NCBI GenBank assembly: GCA_018894105.1
Contig: CM032120.1
Span: 27,426,710-27,490,709, forward strand
From: Jacaranda mimosifolia
Taxonomy: Eukaryota > Streptophyta > Magnoliopsida > Lamiales > Bignoniaceae
Length of the DNA stretch: 64,000 bases
Direction: 5' to 3'
A program made the position numbers and the translations under genes. How positions within the stretch are numbered: position 1 is the stretch's first letter; each line of letters begins with the position of its first letter. This document shows positions 1-11,337 of the stretch, one piece after another. A model generated the notes under the pieces. It saw nothing but the letters and a program-made list of their open reading frames with translations, was not told the DNA's origin and did not search any database.

Positions 1-103
1 TGACAAAATGTAATTAATTTAATTAATAGCAATTATTATTGATATTGATCTTTCTTTTTTTAAATTGTACTTATGTAAATCACATAAAAGTGCATTTCTC
101 TTG

Positions 104-1293
104 TAGCGGTATAAGTTGAGGCGAGCTAGCTCGACTCAATATAGAAAAACTTGGGTTGAGCTTGATACTGTTCGAGTTTGAGCCAAACCTATTGAGCTCT
201 AGTTTGGGATCGAGTCAGACTTGAACTTTAATATAGTGTTTGAAAGCTTGCAAGCCTAAATATTTATATACAAAATACAAGTATTAAATAATATATAAAA
301 ATAATATCTCACATATTGAAATAATTTTCAATTTATAATTTACTTATTCACTCAATATTACTTATTAAATAATAATTAATAACTTTATATGATATGAAAT
401 TTTATAAATTGTAAAAGATAATAGGATGATAGTTTGATGAAAAATAAAAATTCTTTTATTCATATATTTCTACAAAAAAAAATGTATAGATTTATAATAT
501 AAATATACTCCTGCATGAGCTAGTTTTGCAACATGTTGTTTACGTCCGTTCTTTTTACACATATGATACCTATTTATCTTAAGATTCTATGATATATTAT
601 ATATAATTAACGAATATTTTCAAATTTAATACTGCAAGTATAAAATAATAATTTTTTATTATTTTAAAAGGCCCATTTTTATATTTTAATATTCAAATTT
701 TAAAAGTCAAAACAATATTGTACTTAAAATTTATAAAAACTGATAAATTTTTAGTAAATTGTATGATTGTAAGACATGATTACTTTATAAAAAATAATTA
801 TTGAAATAATTAATAAATCATTGATTATTTTTCTTATATTTAATAATTGTAACTCAATATGGATATATAGCAATATCAATATTATTAATATTTTATATTT
901 TAATTTCAAAATTATATCATCATCATCATCATCATCATCATTTTATGCATAAATATATATAATCTAAACTGATTAATGCACATTTTTTAAATCTTATTGT
1001 CCAATTTAAAATTCATCATATGCTTACAAATTTACTTTTATATTTTAAGGTATAAAAACATGCATTATATTTGAGTATTGACATATGTCTGATAAGTTCA
1101 AGCTCGAGCTCCATCGTGACTCAATTTCTGATGAGCTCATTGAGCTCAAGCTCGAGCTCGAGCTCGATATTCATCAATGAGTTTGAGCTTGAATCTAAAA
1201 TTAGAAGCTCGATGAGCTCGCATTTAGGTATTTTACAGATGAGCCGAGCTTGAGTTTGGAACTTTTGTCAAGCTTGACTTGTTTGCAACCCTA
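104..1293. mobile_element. Non-autonomous hAT-type element
   Basis: A perfect 8-bp duplication, TTCTCTTG, lies at 96-103 and 1294-1301. It brackets a segment that starts TAGCGGTATAAG and ends CAACCCTA, whose reverse complement starts TAGGGTTGCAAAC. An 8-bp target duplication with TAG-type ends is the hAT signature. The terminal repeats are weak beyond the first dozen bases. The interior is AT-rich and noncoding, with AGCTCG-rich subterminal stretches near both ends (about 125-230 and 1095-1255) and an ATC microsatellite at 916-941. No transposase is visible, so movement would have depended on another element. Confidence 0.72.
916..941. repeat. (ATC)n microsatellite
   Basis: About eight uninterrupted ATC units inside the hAT-type element. 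Confidence 0.9.
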
Positions 1294-1591
1294 TTCTCTT
1301 GTCATGAATGCTTGAATTGGGTCCTGATAGTAAGATTGATATGCAGTTCATGTCTATTAATTTTTGCAAAATGAAAATTAAAAAATTTATATTACAATTA
1401 ATATACATTTCTTGATGCAACAATTATGCAATTTCTTTCAAATTAAAGTACCAATTTTGTTACGAAATAAGTAATATAATTATAATAATATGCTTATATA
1501 CTATGAAAGAACTAATGAAATAAGCATGTAATCTAGCAATATACCTCATTATATCGTAAAATTATATATTTGAACAAGATGTAAAAGATAT

Positions 1592-1763
1592 ATTAATATT
1601 ATTATTGCCTTTTGAATTAATATTTTTTTTAATAAGTAAAAGGAATCAAAAAAGATTTTGCATTGGTTCCATTGTAAATTAATATTATTATTGTCTTCTG
1701 AATTAATTTTTTTTTGAATAAGTAAAAATGAATTAAAGAAGTTTTGCATTGGATCCATTTGAA
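1592..1763. repeat. Tandem duplication, 86-bp unit, two copies
   Basis: The stretch beginning ATTAATATTATTATTG recurs 86 bases later (1592 and 1678). Both copies run through a T-tract, AATAAGTAAAA and TTTTGCATTGG, with a handful of substitutions. Nothing else is recognisable between 1302 and 1740. Confidence 0.8.
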
Positions 1764-1960
1764 ACCACCCAACCCCTTGAGACCTGGCCCAACCTATACT
1801 GAACCACCTATTTTAAATCCAACTCAATTGAACCTAAACTAAATTCAATCCATCCTACCTAAATGCCACTCTCAGTCATACGGTATCATCCCATGACTCA
1901 TTCCATCAGGAGCATTGAGATAGTTGGGGGAGATGGTGTTAATGCTAGATGCATAGAGGT
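1740..1960. repeat. Segmental duplication, copy 1, left part
   Basis: This stretch matches 17080-17282. A shared landmark is the run with CTCATTCCATCA, GAGCATTGAGA and GGAGATGGTGTTA, followed by GGATGCATA or its variant. It is the left end of a diverged direct duplication whose second copy starts near 17080. Confidence 0.75.
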
Positions 1961-4900
1961 TACTGCTTTGAAAATCGGATCATACTGGTAACCAAAGGCT
2001 AATTAGGTTCAACTGAACTTTAAAAATCAGGGACTTGTTGAACTGATCAAAAGTGGTTCAATCAGTTGTGGTTCAACCAGTTGACCACTGGTTCACTTTC
2101 TATTTTTTTGAAAATTTAAAAATTAATTTTTTTAAGAGAATAAAAAGTGTAGAAGTGAAAAGAAGAATTATGAGTTGAAGATGATGATTAAAATTTTTGG
2201 ACATATAGTTTTTTGAAACATGGATTTATATGTGGATTCTCATGTATAACTTTTTATTTTATTTTATTTAATTCCTCTTAGATTATGTTGAATATTAGTG
2301 TGGAAAAATTTGTTTCACTTGGATTTCTAGCATGAAGCAGACGATCACTGTAATGCCCCCATTCGGGATTGCCCTTAGCTTAGGCGTCACTCAATTCAGA
2401 CTTAAATCTTAATGCATAAGCAAGTAATAGGCCCAAAACATTTCAACTTAACTTATCAAAAGTAGCAGAAATGTCAAACTTAATTAACACGACAAGCCCT
2501 TAAGGACGTTCCATGATTCAACTTCTTATATCTAACATAACATGTATAGACCTGAACTCCTCCACATCAATCTTGACATATCACATTATCTCAAAACCAA
2601 AGTTAACATTCAAGAGAGCTTAATAACATATACAAGCACCTGTTCTATTACAAAAGTATTTCTTTAGCCCAATTCAGGAGTTCATATCCTTCACTTAAAC
2701 CTATCTGAGAAAGTCAAAGGAATATGGGGAGTAACTCCAAAGATTTAGTGAGGGATAAACATGAGAACAACAATGGGGATCTGTCGAGGAAGAATCAACC
2801 CAACAGATCGTCAAATAACATACAGTACAGAAACGTACCAAGAAACAGACAATTACAAGTCAATAAACAAGCATTAACAGATTTAGGAGTTCAAGTGGGT
2901 AATAGCTTGAGGTTGTAACTGTCGGCTCGAAAGGCCTGGTATCGTGTCAATCGATTCTACTATGGAGGTATAGAATGTCTCAATCGATCACAGTTCGAGA
3001 GGAAATACAGACGGCTCATTTAGCTCGGATAATAGCCCGACTTAAACCATGAAGCCACACCGTCCTTATTGCTCCACGAGCATAACGTAAACAATCGGGT
3101 ATAGTTAAAATAATACAAGCCCAAATCATATGCAATCCAACAGGTCAGAATAAAACATGCATATCTGATTCCCCTTATACCAGCCAAACAAGTACTTTTG
3201 ATATCCAGGGAAACGCCCTGACTCATCACTGAATGCAAATGCCCTAGGAAATGCCCCTAGAGGTATCTCCGATATTCAGGAAACGCCCGCAGCGTACTGC
3301 AAACATGTACAAGTATATCTCAGCATTCCGCTGAGATTGGCACTCAGCCTAAACGTAATTGCTGATACCCAGGGAAACGCCCCTAGCAGTATCGCTAATA
3401 CTCAGGGAAAAGCCCTTAACGGCTAACATATCTCCATAAATATGATAAAAAACAATCAATAACAAGTACCGATCAAGAACAAGTATGATATCCGAACTAA
3501 CATATAACAGACGGTTAGGTAAACAAAATGGACAGATAGCAGACGAGACGTTCTAGGCGCCAGAACAGACATGAACAAGCCATATCAAAATACGATGAAG
3601 AAATAACCCTCATAGGGGTGTACGAGTCAATTAACAGATAACAAGTAGATATTAAGCAAATACGATTTCGACAAACAAGAGCAAGTACAGAAACAGAAAA
3701 CCTTCACAGGGGTTTATCACAATAACAGATAGATATGAGAAATGCCAGATTAACAGAACCTCACCCCGTAGTCTCAAAAAACTACAATCGCCGCCTACTG
3801 GTCCGAGGGTCCCACTTCTTTGTCACCTAACCAAAATAATATTTTCACAATCAAAATTCACATTCAATCCTAATAATCAAAATTAAACCATTAATAGTCC
3901 TAAATTACTAAATAATCGATCAATATAATAGTTTTAGGGCTTAAACGGTACTACCAGCCCAAAATGGCTAATAAAGCCGTTATTGCCAAAATAGTCCCAA
4001 TTTTAATATCAAGCCATACAACGGAAACTAAACTAGTCCTCAATTACATATTTAATCTTATATCAGTATCCCAAATCAAAATAAATGGTCCAGATATGTT
4101 AATTATCCCGATTATTTCCACTTATGTTTAAATTCCATAAATCTATAAAATTAGGATTTTCTCACTTAATAAACTCAATAAATCCCAAATTTAACATACA
4201 TTAATGCAGATCCAGGTCCACTGAATCATACAACATCTATGCATGTCTATATCCTCACCATTGACACTTTAAAAATCATTTCATCCAAAATACAAGAACT
4301 TTAAATGGATCAAAACAATATAGGAAACCCTAAACCCAATACCGATCATTACCCAATATTTCTCAATCGAAACCTCAAATTCACGAACTGAAAACACCAC
4401 CACGATCACCACGATGAGAGGAAGAAACTGTCCTCTGACCGCCGCCTCTGGAAAATCTCAAGACTACTACCACCAGCTGCGTTTCAGCTCCTTGAAACAA
4501 ATGCCCAAACTAATTTTTCTAATTGCCGCCAGGAAAGGTCTCAATTGCAGCTCCAATCTCCCAGCATCGCCGCTCGCGGCTATGAAGTGTTTCTTCAATT
4601 CCGTCGCAGTCGGTGGCCAAAATCGAAAATCGAAGCTACTGGTGAGGTCCTTGAGCTAAGGGCTACAAGACCCACTACCCAGAAGTCTATTTCCGTCACC
4701 GGTTATGTCGCGCCGTCAAGCTCCACCGTGTGTCTTCTTCAAACTTAAATTCCCTTAGCTCCGTCAGTCATTTTTCGAAGATTTAGGTATGGTTATGTTC
4801 GTCGAGATGAGAAGAAACAAATGGTAGGTTTGGTTTGGCTATTTTTGGCTCGCCGAAAAAATCACCGTGAATGGAGAGGTTTGATGCATGCGGGCTGGAA

Positions 4901-5600
4901 AATGAAAAATGAGGAAGACGAAGGAGTTGAACAAGACTTAAAATGCATTTTTTTTAAATTACAGTTTTACCCTAAAACTTAAATTAGTTCTTCAGATAAG
5001 TCCTCCAACACTTCAAAGCTTCTCTTTTTGGTCCCATATTAATATAGTGCCTGATTTGACCCCTTTGACCCAAATTAATTACCATGCAATCCCAAAACTT
5101 CTTAAAATGTGATCCAATCAAGTCTTGCTTAATTGCACCTTGACCCCAAAACTTTCAAAATTTTTACAATTAAGTCCTTTACATCTATTTTTTGAGCCTT
5201 AAAATCCGATCAATCAAAATCTTAATTTCTAAATCTTTATTTTTCAAATTACCAAATTTTAGGGGTGTTTCAATCACTTAAATTATTGTTATTTGTTAAA
5301 CATTGCTTTTAATTAAATTATTTATTTATTGTTAAATAATTGTTTAATCGTATTTCTTTTTAAAAAGAATAACTTAAAAATAAGTAAGAATTGAAATTTT
5401 TTTAGATATTTTTTCCCCTATATTATTGGAATTTTAATTTTTTGTTAATGTTAGAATATTATATATATTTATAAAATTAAATATAATTATTACGTTATTA
5501 TGACGTACACCGACTGTACCAGTGGTGCAACTGATTGAACCCATCAAACCGGTAACAATAACATCATCGATTCTTTGTCTGATTCGATTTTGGAAACAGA
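1961..5600. mobile_element. Small TIR element split by a solo LTR
   Basis: The left end (GCTTTGAAAATCGGATC, then GGTTCAACCAGTTGACCACTGG) and right end (CATCAAACCGGTAAC to CGATTTTGGAAAC) match the two halves of the element at 48439-59683, in the opposite orientation. Without the solo LTR it is about 0.7 kb, close to the 0.67 kb of the sister copy. It has no coding capacity. I could not find a clean TSD at this copy. The duplicated region near 17283 lacks the insertion and serves as an empty site. Class is inferred from the sister copy's 9-bp TSD, which suggests Mutator-like. Confidence 0.65.
2349..5272 (-). mobile_element. Solo LTR of a long-LTR gypsy family
   Basis: A 2.9-kb LTR flanked by a perfect 5-bp duplication ATCAC (2344-2348 and 5273-5277), with no internal region, so it is a solo LTR left by recombination. 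Read on the minus strand it starts TGAAACACCCC (decayed from TGTAACACCCC) and ends GGGGGCATTACA. It belongs with the LTRs at 14165, 31451, 41188, 42322 and 63785. Those share landmarks such as the 'GACTTAGTGAGGGA' type motif, a tract like TTCTTTGTCACCTAACC, and a G+C-rich stretch (here 4380-4760). The open frames at 4414-4748 lie in that stretch and are probably not genes. Confidence 0.9.
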
Positions 5601-5993
5601 CAAACAACCTTTCTTGATGGTTAGTTATCAATACTCACAATTTTCTCACATTTTATTCGTGTGCTAAAATGTGTGTAATACATAATATAAATAAAAATAT
5701 TTTTTTATTCTTCTATATAACATTGCAATTCTTTTAATAATTTAAATGTATATTTGAAACTTTAAATATAAACAAAAAAAGTTATGATAAAATAGTAATG
5801 ATGGCCCAGACAGATAATAATGAGTTGACTATGATAGTCGCTATAAGCATAGAATTAGCTATGAGAATTATAAGATGACATCCTAAAAAAATTACTCAAA
5901 AACATAATAAAAAAAGGTCTGAAGCTTATCTTAAAAACATCGATTTCACGCCCCAAAAAAGAATAGGTTAAAATGTTGATGTTGATGTTCTCT
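5601..5993. repeat. Segmental duplication, copy 1, middle part
   Basis: Matches 17290-17671 over about 390 bases, for example ATAATATAAATAAAAATATTT and the run with AATAATGAGTTG followed by ATGATAGT. The match stops exactly where copia sequence starts at 5994. Copy 2 continues into unrelated sequence, so the copia boundary here coincides with a rearrangement. Confidence 0.75.
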
Positions 5994-6239
5994 TGTTGGA
6001 GCGCAGCGGAAGCAATTTATATATGAGATTTAATCTATCAGGAATCCACAAATTATACTCACAAAATTGATGACAAAAATAATATCCAATAAATAAAAAA
6101 ATAAAAAGACACATATTTACGTGGTTTGACAAATTCTGTCTACCTCATAACTCAATCAGTTTCATTTTTAAAAATGATAAACTTTTCAAGTGTTTCATCT
6201 TTATGTTTTAACAGATAAACATAATAATATCTACTGCAA

Positions 6240-7035
6240 TCATCTATAAAGGTAATGAAATATCTTTTCTAATCTTTAGTTAAGATTCCATTGAACTCAC
6301 AAATATTTATGTGCACAAGCTCAAGTATTTCTGAATTCCTTTCAACCGATTGATAAGGTTTTCTTACTTGTTTAGCCTTAGCACATACTTGACATTTGTG
6401 ACTACTTTCAATATCATATTTAGGTATCAAATTTAAGTTCATCATGCGTTTCACAGAACCAAAATTTAAGTGGCCTAAACAACTATGCCAAACAGTGGAA
6501 CATTCAATAGTATTCACAAAAAGAAGATCAGAATACTCAATGTTACTTATGCTTGAACCAACATTTTCAACTTGCACTTTGAATAATCCATCAGACAAAT
6601 AACTCTTTCCAACAAAAGAACCATAATGCAAGATTACAACTTTATCGTACTTAAAAGTAAGTTCATAACCTTCCCTAACTATTACAAAACCACTTATTAT
6701 ATTCCTATGAATCGTTGGAACATGGTGCACCCTTAGCAGAGATAGTATGGCCCCAAAGGAAACTTCAGGTCCACACGTCCTATCCCAAGCACTTTGGCGA
6801 CACTTGAGTTCCCCATCGCTACAGATTTTCCATCGATTGGCTGGTAAGATACAAATAGCAATTTATTAGCACAAACGTGCACATTTGCCCCAGTGTCAAT
6901 TAACCAATCGAAATGTTCATAAATAGAAAGGAGTTCAGGTTTCAAAGAAACATATCCATCAACAGTCATTTCTAGAGCCTTAGCTTCACTAGGTTCCCCC
7001 ACAACTATGTTGACCAGAGCTGGCCCAGTAGACTC
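6240..7035 (-). pseudogene. Copia pol fragment: protease to start of integrase
   Basis: Two adjoining open frames. The upstream one (6733-7002) has the aspartic protease active site WLIDTGANVHVC, where D-T-G is intact, preceded by a stretch that links to gag. The downstream one (6269-6730) carries the pre-integrase zinc-binding domain: HSCLGHLNFGSVKRM followed by CQVCAKAKQ gives the H-x-H and C-x2-C pair, though the first His-spacing is shortened. The integrase core begins at about 6240-6300 but is cut before its catalytic residues. The RT and RNase H that copia elements place downstream are absent. Not functional. Confidence 0.85.
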
Positions 7036-7059
7036 AGGTTTAGCCTTGGCTATCTTAGA

Positions 7060-7600
7060 GGGGCACTCCTTAGCCTAATGGCCCACTTGTCCACAATTCT
7101 AGCATGGTTTGTTTGCTTTTGGTTTCCTATTGGCCTTGGTTTTGCCTTTATTTATGGTTTTAGAGTTCGAGTTCATTTGGTTCATTCTATTGAACTTTTT
7201 CTTCCCTTCAGTAACCACATTTGCCTTAGATAGGTGCTCAACCGAAACTTCCTGAGTTTGATTTCGGTGTTCTTCCTCAATGCTTATGGCAATCATAAGT
7301 CATCTAGGGACAATTTCCCTTTCTGATGCTTGAGTGTCATTCCAAAATTTTCCTAAGACTTGGGAAATTTATCCACTATGGACATGACCAGAAATTTCTT
7401 AGGAAGTTTCATCTCAGCATCAGCAAGAGCATGCTCAAGATTGATCAGTTCATGTGTTTGTTTAGTTACAGAGTTTCCTTCAACCATCTGATACTTCATG
7501 AACTTGGAAACAGAATACTTCTCAAACCCTTGCTATTCAGTATTATATTTCATGTCTAACTCATCCCACAACGATTTAGCGGTGTACGAGTTCGAGTAGT
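7060..7600 (-). pseudogene. Copia gag fragment (UBN2-type) with broken zinc knuckle
   Basis: On the minus strand, about 7590 down to 7331 reads as a copia capsid segment (AKSLWDELDMKYNTE, one stop, then FMKYQMVEGNSVTKQTHEL). This is typical of the UBN2/gag-polypeptide family that forms the virus-like particle. A basic linker follows (7099-7296). The CCHC nucleic-acid-binding knuckle at 7060-7110 has the pattern C-x2-C-G-Q-V-G-H-x4-C but contains two TAG codons. Several further stops and a frame change separate the pieces, so no gag protein can be made. Confidence 0.75.
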
Positions 7601-7933
7601 ATACATCGAAGAGAACATTTGATAGTGACAGCAAAATTATCCCTCAACCTAACTAATCTTTCTTAGTCCATTCAGCTATTTCAGCTGTTTTGGGGTTAGA
7701 TCAGTTGGTTCAGGTCTAGTCACCTGAATCACCGAAAGAAGACATTTCATTGTGAACCAAAATTTCATTCGTTGTTGCCAAGTTTGAAAAACTGGCCCCC
7801 AAACTTTTTTGGCAAGCCAGAAAGGTCTACTTTTGAGTACAACAGTGAACCAGCACCGTAACCACTTGCAAATGAAGAAGCTATTTTCAAATATGCAGTT
7901 TAAACAAACACTGAAAAATAATTTCTTTAAGAT

Positions 7934-8962
7934 TGTTGGAAATACATATTATAAACAATAGTTTATAATGCAATTATAAAACAATTTATAATCACGGGGT
8001 AGTGTTTGTAAAAATAATATTATAAATATTTGAGAAAACGGCAAACAGATATTCTAAAATTGTTCAGTTGCAATTCAGTTTAGCACAAACATAAACCAAA
8101 GCAAACATATCAGTTTTGAATATGAGAACAAAAATACAAAGATCAGTATATATATAAACTGAGAACTTATCTCAAAGTTCTGTATCGTAACTAAACTCAG
8201 ACTGAATCACCAGAATCTGCTTTGCCTTGAAGAAATTATAGCCCCTACTAGTGCACAGGGTGCAACGAAACTTCTTCCAGGATAAGAAAGTCTCAGAAGC
8301 CTTTTGGTGCACTCCAAAAAGCTTCACCTCGATCACCACTCAGTTGCTAGAAAATGATAAACAAGATTATTATAGAAATATATGAGGGGAATAAAAGAGA
8401 ATATGTTGTTATGCCTTTGGTCTATACGACTAATTTATAACCGCTAGGAGGGGAGCACCTTTGAAGGAATTTTCAATGTGGGACAAGAAAGGTTAGTATT
8501 ATATATACTAGTAAAGTTTTCCACTCCTTTCTTTTATTTCCGATGTGGGACAATTTGGTTAGCATTTTATACTAGTATAGTATGCCCTGCTTTTCCTTTG
8601 TTTTCAATGTGAGACAATGACTAAATAAAAAATGTTTTGTACTCCCACAAGTCCACACATCTTTATCTTGATTCCAATGACGGACAACTCCCACTTATAG
8701 AATCTATGCTTATTAAACCCCTCTTTACACTTCAAACATCTATGGATTTCAGCCAGTAATTGGCACTAATCCAAAGAACTAAAACATCTTTTTAACATGT
8801 AATTAGCCCCCAAATATCAATAAAATGGGTGCCAATTACAACAATAAGCCCGTCAAATATGGATGTTTATTTGGACCATGAGTCAGAACCAATCCAATCA
8901 GTTTGGGCCATGGGCCAATACCCAATTTGGGCTATGGCCAATACCCGATCCAAATTGCAACA
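7934..8962 (-). repeat. Copia LTR (5' LTR of the decayed element)
   Basis: Begins TGTTGG and ends GCAACA on the plus strand, which gives the expected short inverted ends (TGTTG/CAACA). It lies upstream of the minus-strand gag. The interior has repeated GATGTGGGACAA-like units (8480-8620) common in copia LTRs. An alternative outer edge is 8797 (TTTAACA). I prefer 8962 because homology to the duplicated gene region resumes immediately after it. Confidence 0.55.
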
Positions 8963-9310
8963 CATACAAACATTAGAACTCTTTTCTCCAATCAGGAAAC
9001 TAACCAAATTCTATATGAAAAACATTAAATTTGCAGATACAACTAAATTGTAGAGAAAAACCAACCTGCTGATTGGCAACAGTATTTATCAGACAATGTG
9101 CAGTAGATAACTTGTGCTGCATTCAGAAATAGAGATGATTCTTGAACAATATTTTCATTGGAAAAATATCCGGTGGGTGGCTGGATTGAGATTACTGGGC
9201 CTGGAGAAACGGGAAATTATGAGAATTTTGTGGAGGTTGAATTGATAGTGTCGGTTGAGTTATATGGGCTCTCAGAGACAGTGCGGTAACTTTTCGTGCT
9301 CTTAAGGTAA
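8955..9310 (-). pseudogene. Truncated third copy of the CPCG-motif gene (5' part)
   Basis: Aligns with 24570-24960, the 5' exon and first intron of the minus-strand gene at 23825-25090. Shared runs include ACAAACATTAGAA, GTGCAGTAGATAACTTG and GTTATATGGGCTCTCAGAG. The two 3' exons that carry the recognisable protein motifs are missing because copia sequence begins at this point. It therefore cannot encode the protein. From 9311 to about 9525 the sequence differs from copy 2; after that the match resumes (GGCAATTTAGATAGACCAAT) up to the element at 9646. Confidence 0.7.
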
Positions 9311-9645
9311 TTTCCAATAAGTTTCAGGATCCCTCTCTAGAAAGTAGAAAGTTAAGAAGCTATAACGATCATCAAAATGGAAGGCAATTAACTTCAGAAT
9401 ATGTCACAAAGTTTATCTTAATTATAGCATCTGATTGTTGCTTTCTCAATGGTATTAGATCAAAGTTTTGAGTGCATGTGCATTCCGGAATACGAAAGCA
9501 TACACAGTACTGAGGTAGCGGGTTGCAGTTTGTGGTTATAGGCAATTTAGATAGACCAATAAGAATTGTCAAAGGTTAGTTCAGGGGCTAATTAGTCATT
9601 TCAACCAATCTAAAACAAGTAGCACAATATGATTGACGATATAAG

Positions 9646-11335
9646 GGCTTTTTTATAAAAAAAATAGCAAAAAAAAAAAAATTACAAAACTACAGCACTA
9701 TTCACAAGTTTTACAATTTTATGGTAAGTTGTAGTCTGTGACTACAACTTTCAACAGTAACTATTCATTACTGTACTCATAATTTTTTATCCTAAAAAAT
9801 TTTATTTTTTTGTGTATAAATTCTTTTAGGGCTTGTTCTCCTATATTTTGGGAAAATATTTTTCAGCCCCCAAAATATTTCAAAATGCATGCACATTCTC
9901 CAATATTTTTCCCAAAATACTCTAATTTTTTACCGAGAAAATTCTCTCATAATTCACCCAAAAAGCCCTACACCCTAAAAAGCACACCTATTCTCTCATT
10001 TTCTCACTCCATCTTTCATATCAACCATTCATTACTTCACTTATATATACATATATATACACACATATATATTTTACACATATGAAAATATTAAAATTTT
10101 GCTATTTCTAAAACTTATATTTACCGAAAAAATATTTAATGTAATAATTAATTAAAAATATTAAATACCTTATTAATTTTTAAAAAAAATTATTCTAAAA
10201 TTTTTTCTCAAAAGAAATGTTAGTTTAATAGTAATAAAAACCTTTGTTTCATTTTGATTTCATTTGATATGACTCAGGTAAATCCTTTCTCCTTCTCCTC
10301 CTCCTCCTCCTCCTCCTCCTCTCTTCTTCCTTTTTTTTTTTTTTTTTTTTCCTTTTCTATGTAACTTTGGCCGGCCTGCAGATCTGAATTTTTTTTTTAA
10401 ATTAGAAAAAAATAAATAAAATGATTGTTTGGGTTATTGTTTCAGGTTTGAAGGGTGTTTACTTATGTATTATTTCGCTTGATTGATGTAAGTTTTTTAA
10501 TTATGCTAAAATTTAATTATGTTTTAGTTATGTTCATTATGTTTTGGTTAATTATCTCCAGTAATTAAAGTTTGATTTATGTTTTAGTTATATGAAATAT
10601 GTATTATATAATTTGTCTCAATTAGTTAAAATTTATTTATTTTTCAGTTAAATTTTGATTTATGTTTTAGTTTTATGAATTATATTTTATATAATTTGTC
10701 TCAATTAGTTAAAACTTAATCATGTTTTAGTTGAAATTTGATTTACGTGTTGGTTAAACTCAAATAATAATTTATTATTTTTGGTATAATAATTTGATTT
10801 AACAGAAATAATGATTTATGTATTAGTTGAAATTTGGATTACATTTTATGTTAGTTTTATATGTTGTTATATTTGTTAGAGTCATGTTTTTATTTGAATT
10901 ACAAATTTTGTTAGAATTATTATTGAGTTAAATTTTGTGGTACCACATTGAATTGTATTAAAATTTAAATTTTCATTCAGTTTGTGAAATTATGATTTAT
11001 TAATAAATATGTGTCCATCCTACTGACATGTGCCTAATGATGCATGCTATTTTGACTTGGTGGAAATCTTTTGCCAGTGTTAATTTTAGTGGAACATTAA
11101 TATACCAATAAATATCTTAACTTGGTGGAAAAAATTAGTTTTAGTTAATGATTTCAATCCTCAATTTGTTTGTCATTCACATTAATATACCAATAAATAT
11201 TTTGGATGTGCCTAATCATATTTTTTTATTTATTTTTTCAGCAAATATTTCAAGATGGATATAAGAGATATATATGGTCCACGTGATCCCAGTGTCTTAT
11301 ACATGCAAGATGGCCATCGATCAGAGAGTGTATTA
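9646..11335 (+). repeat. Left inverted arm of the PMD-carrying element
   Basis: Inverse of 12217-13928. From outside in it holds a T/A-rich end, a CAGTAACTATTCATTACTGT unit, a CCT-repeat and poly-T tract (10285-10350), a long AT-rich stretch, and a copy of the first codons of the PMD gene. The ATG of that copy is at 11255. Its frame matches the gene for about 27 codons, then leaves the repeat and stops at 11342. Confidence 0.92.
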
Positions 11336-11337
11336 TC

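Larger units (their letters stand above)
5994..8962 (-). mobile_element. Decayed copia retrotransposon, rearranged
   Basis: Contains, on the minus strand, an LTR at 7934-8962, then gag, zinc knuckle, protease and the start of integrase down to about 6240, then an LTR-end-like piece at 5994-6140 (TGTTGGAGCGCAGCGGAAGC). Reverse transcriptase and RNase H are missing. The left piece does not match the inner edge of the right LTR (TGTTGGAAATAC), and flanks TCTCT and CATAC do not form a TSD. This is therefore a chimeric remnant or deletion product rather than one intact insertion. Confidence 0.7.

Noticed and set aside
9810..10085. Open frame repeated as 13431-13742 on the other strand, seemingly a conserved protein
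   Set aside because: Both are the same sequence in the two inverted arms. The frame starts at TTG, is built from low-complexity AT-rich sequence and has no motif. Conservation is only due to the arm duplication.
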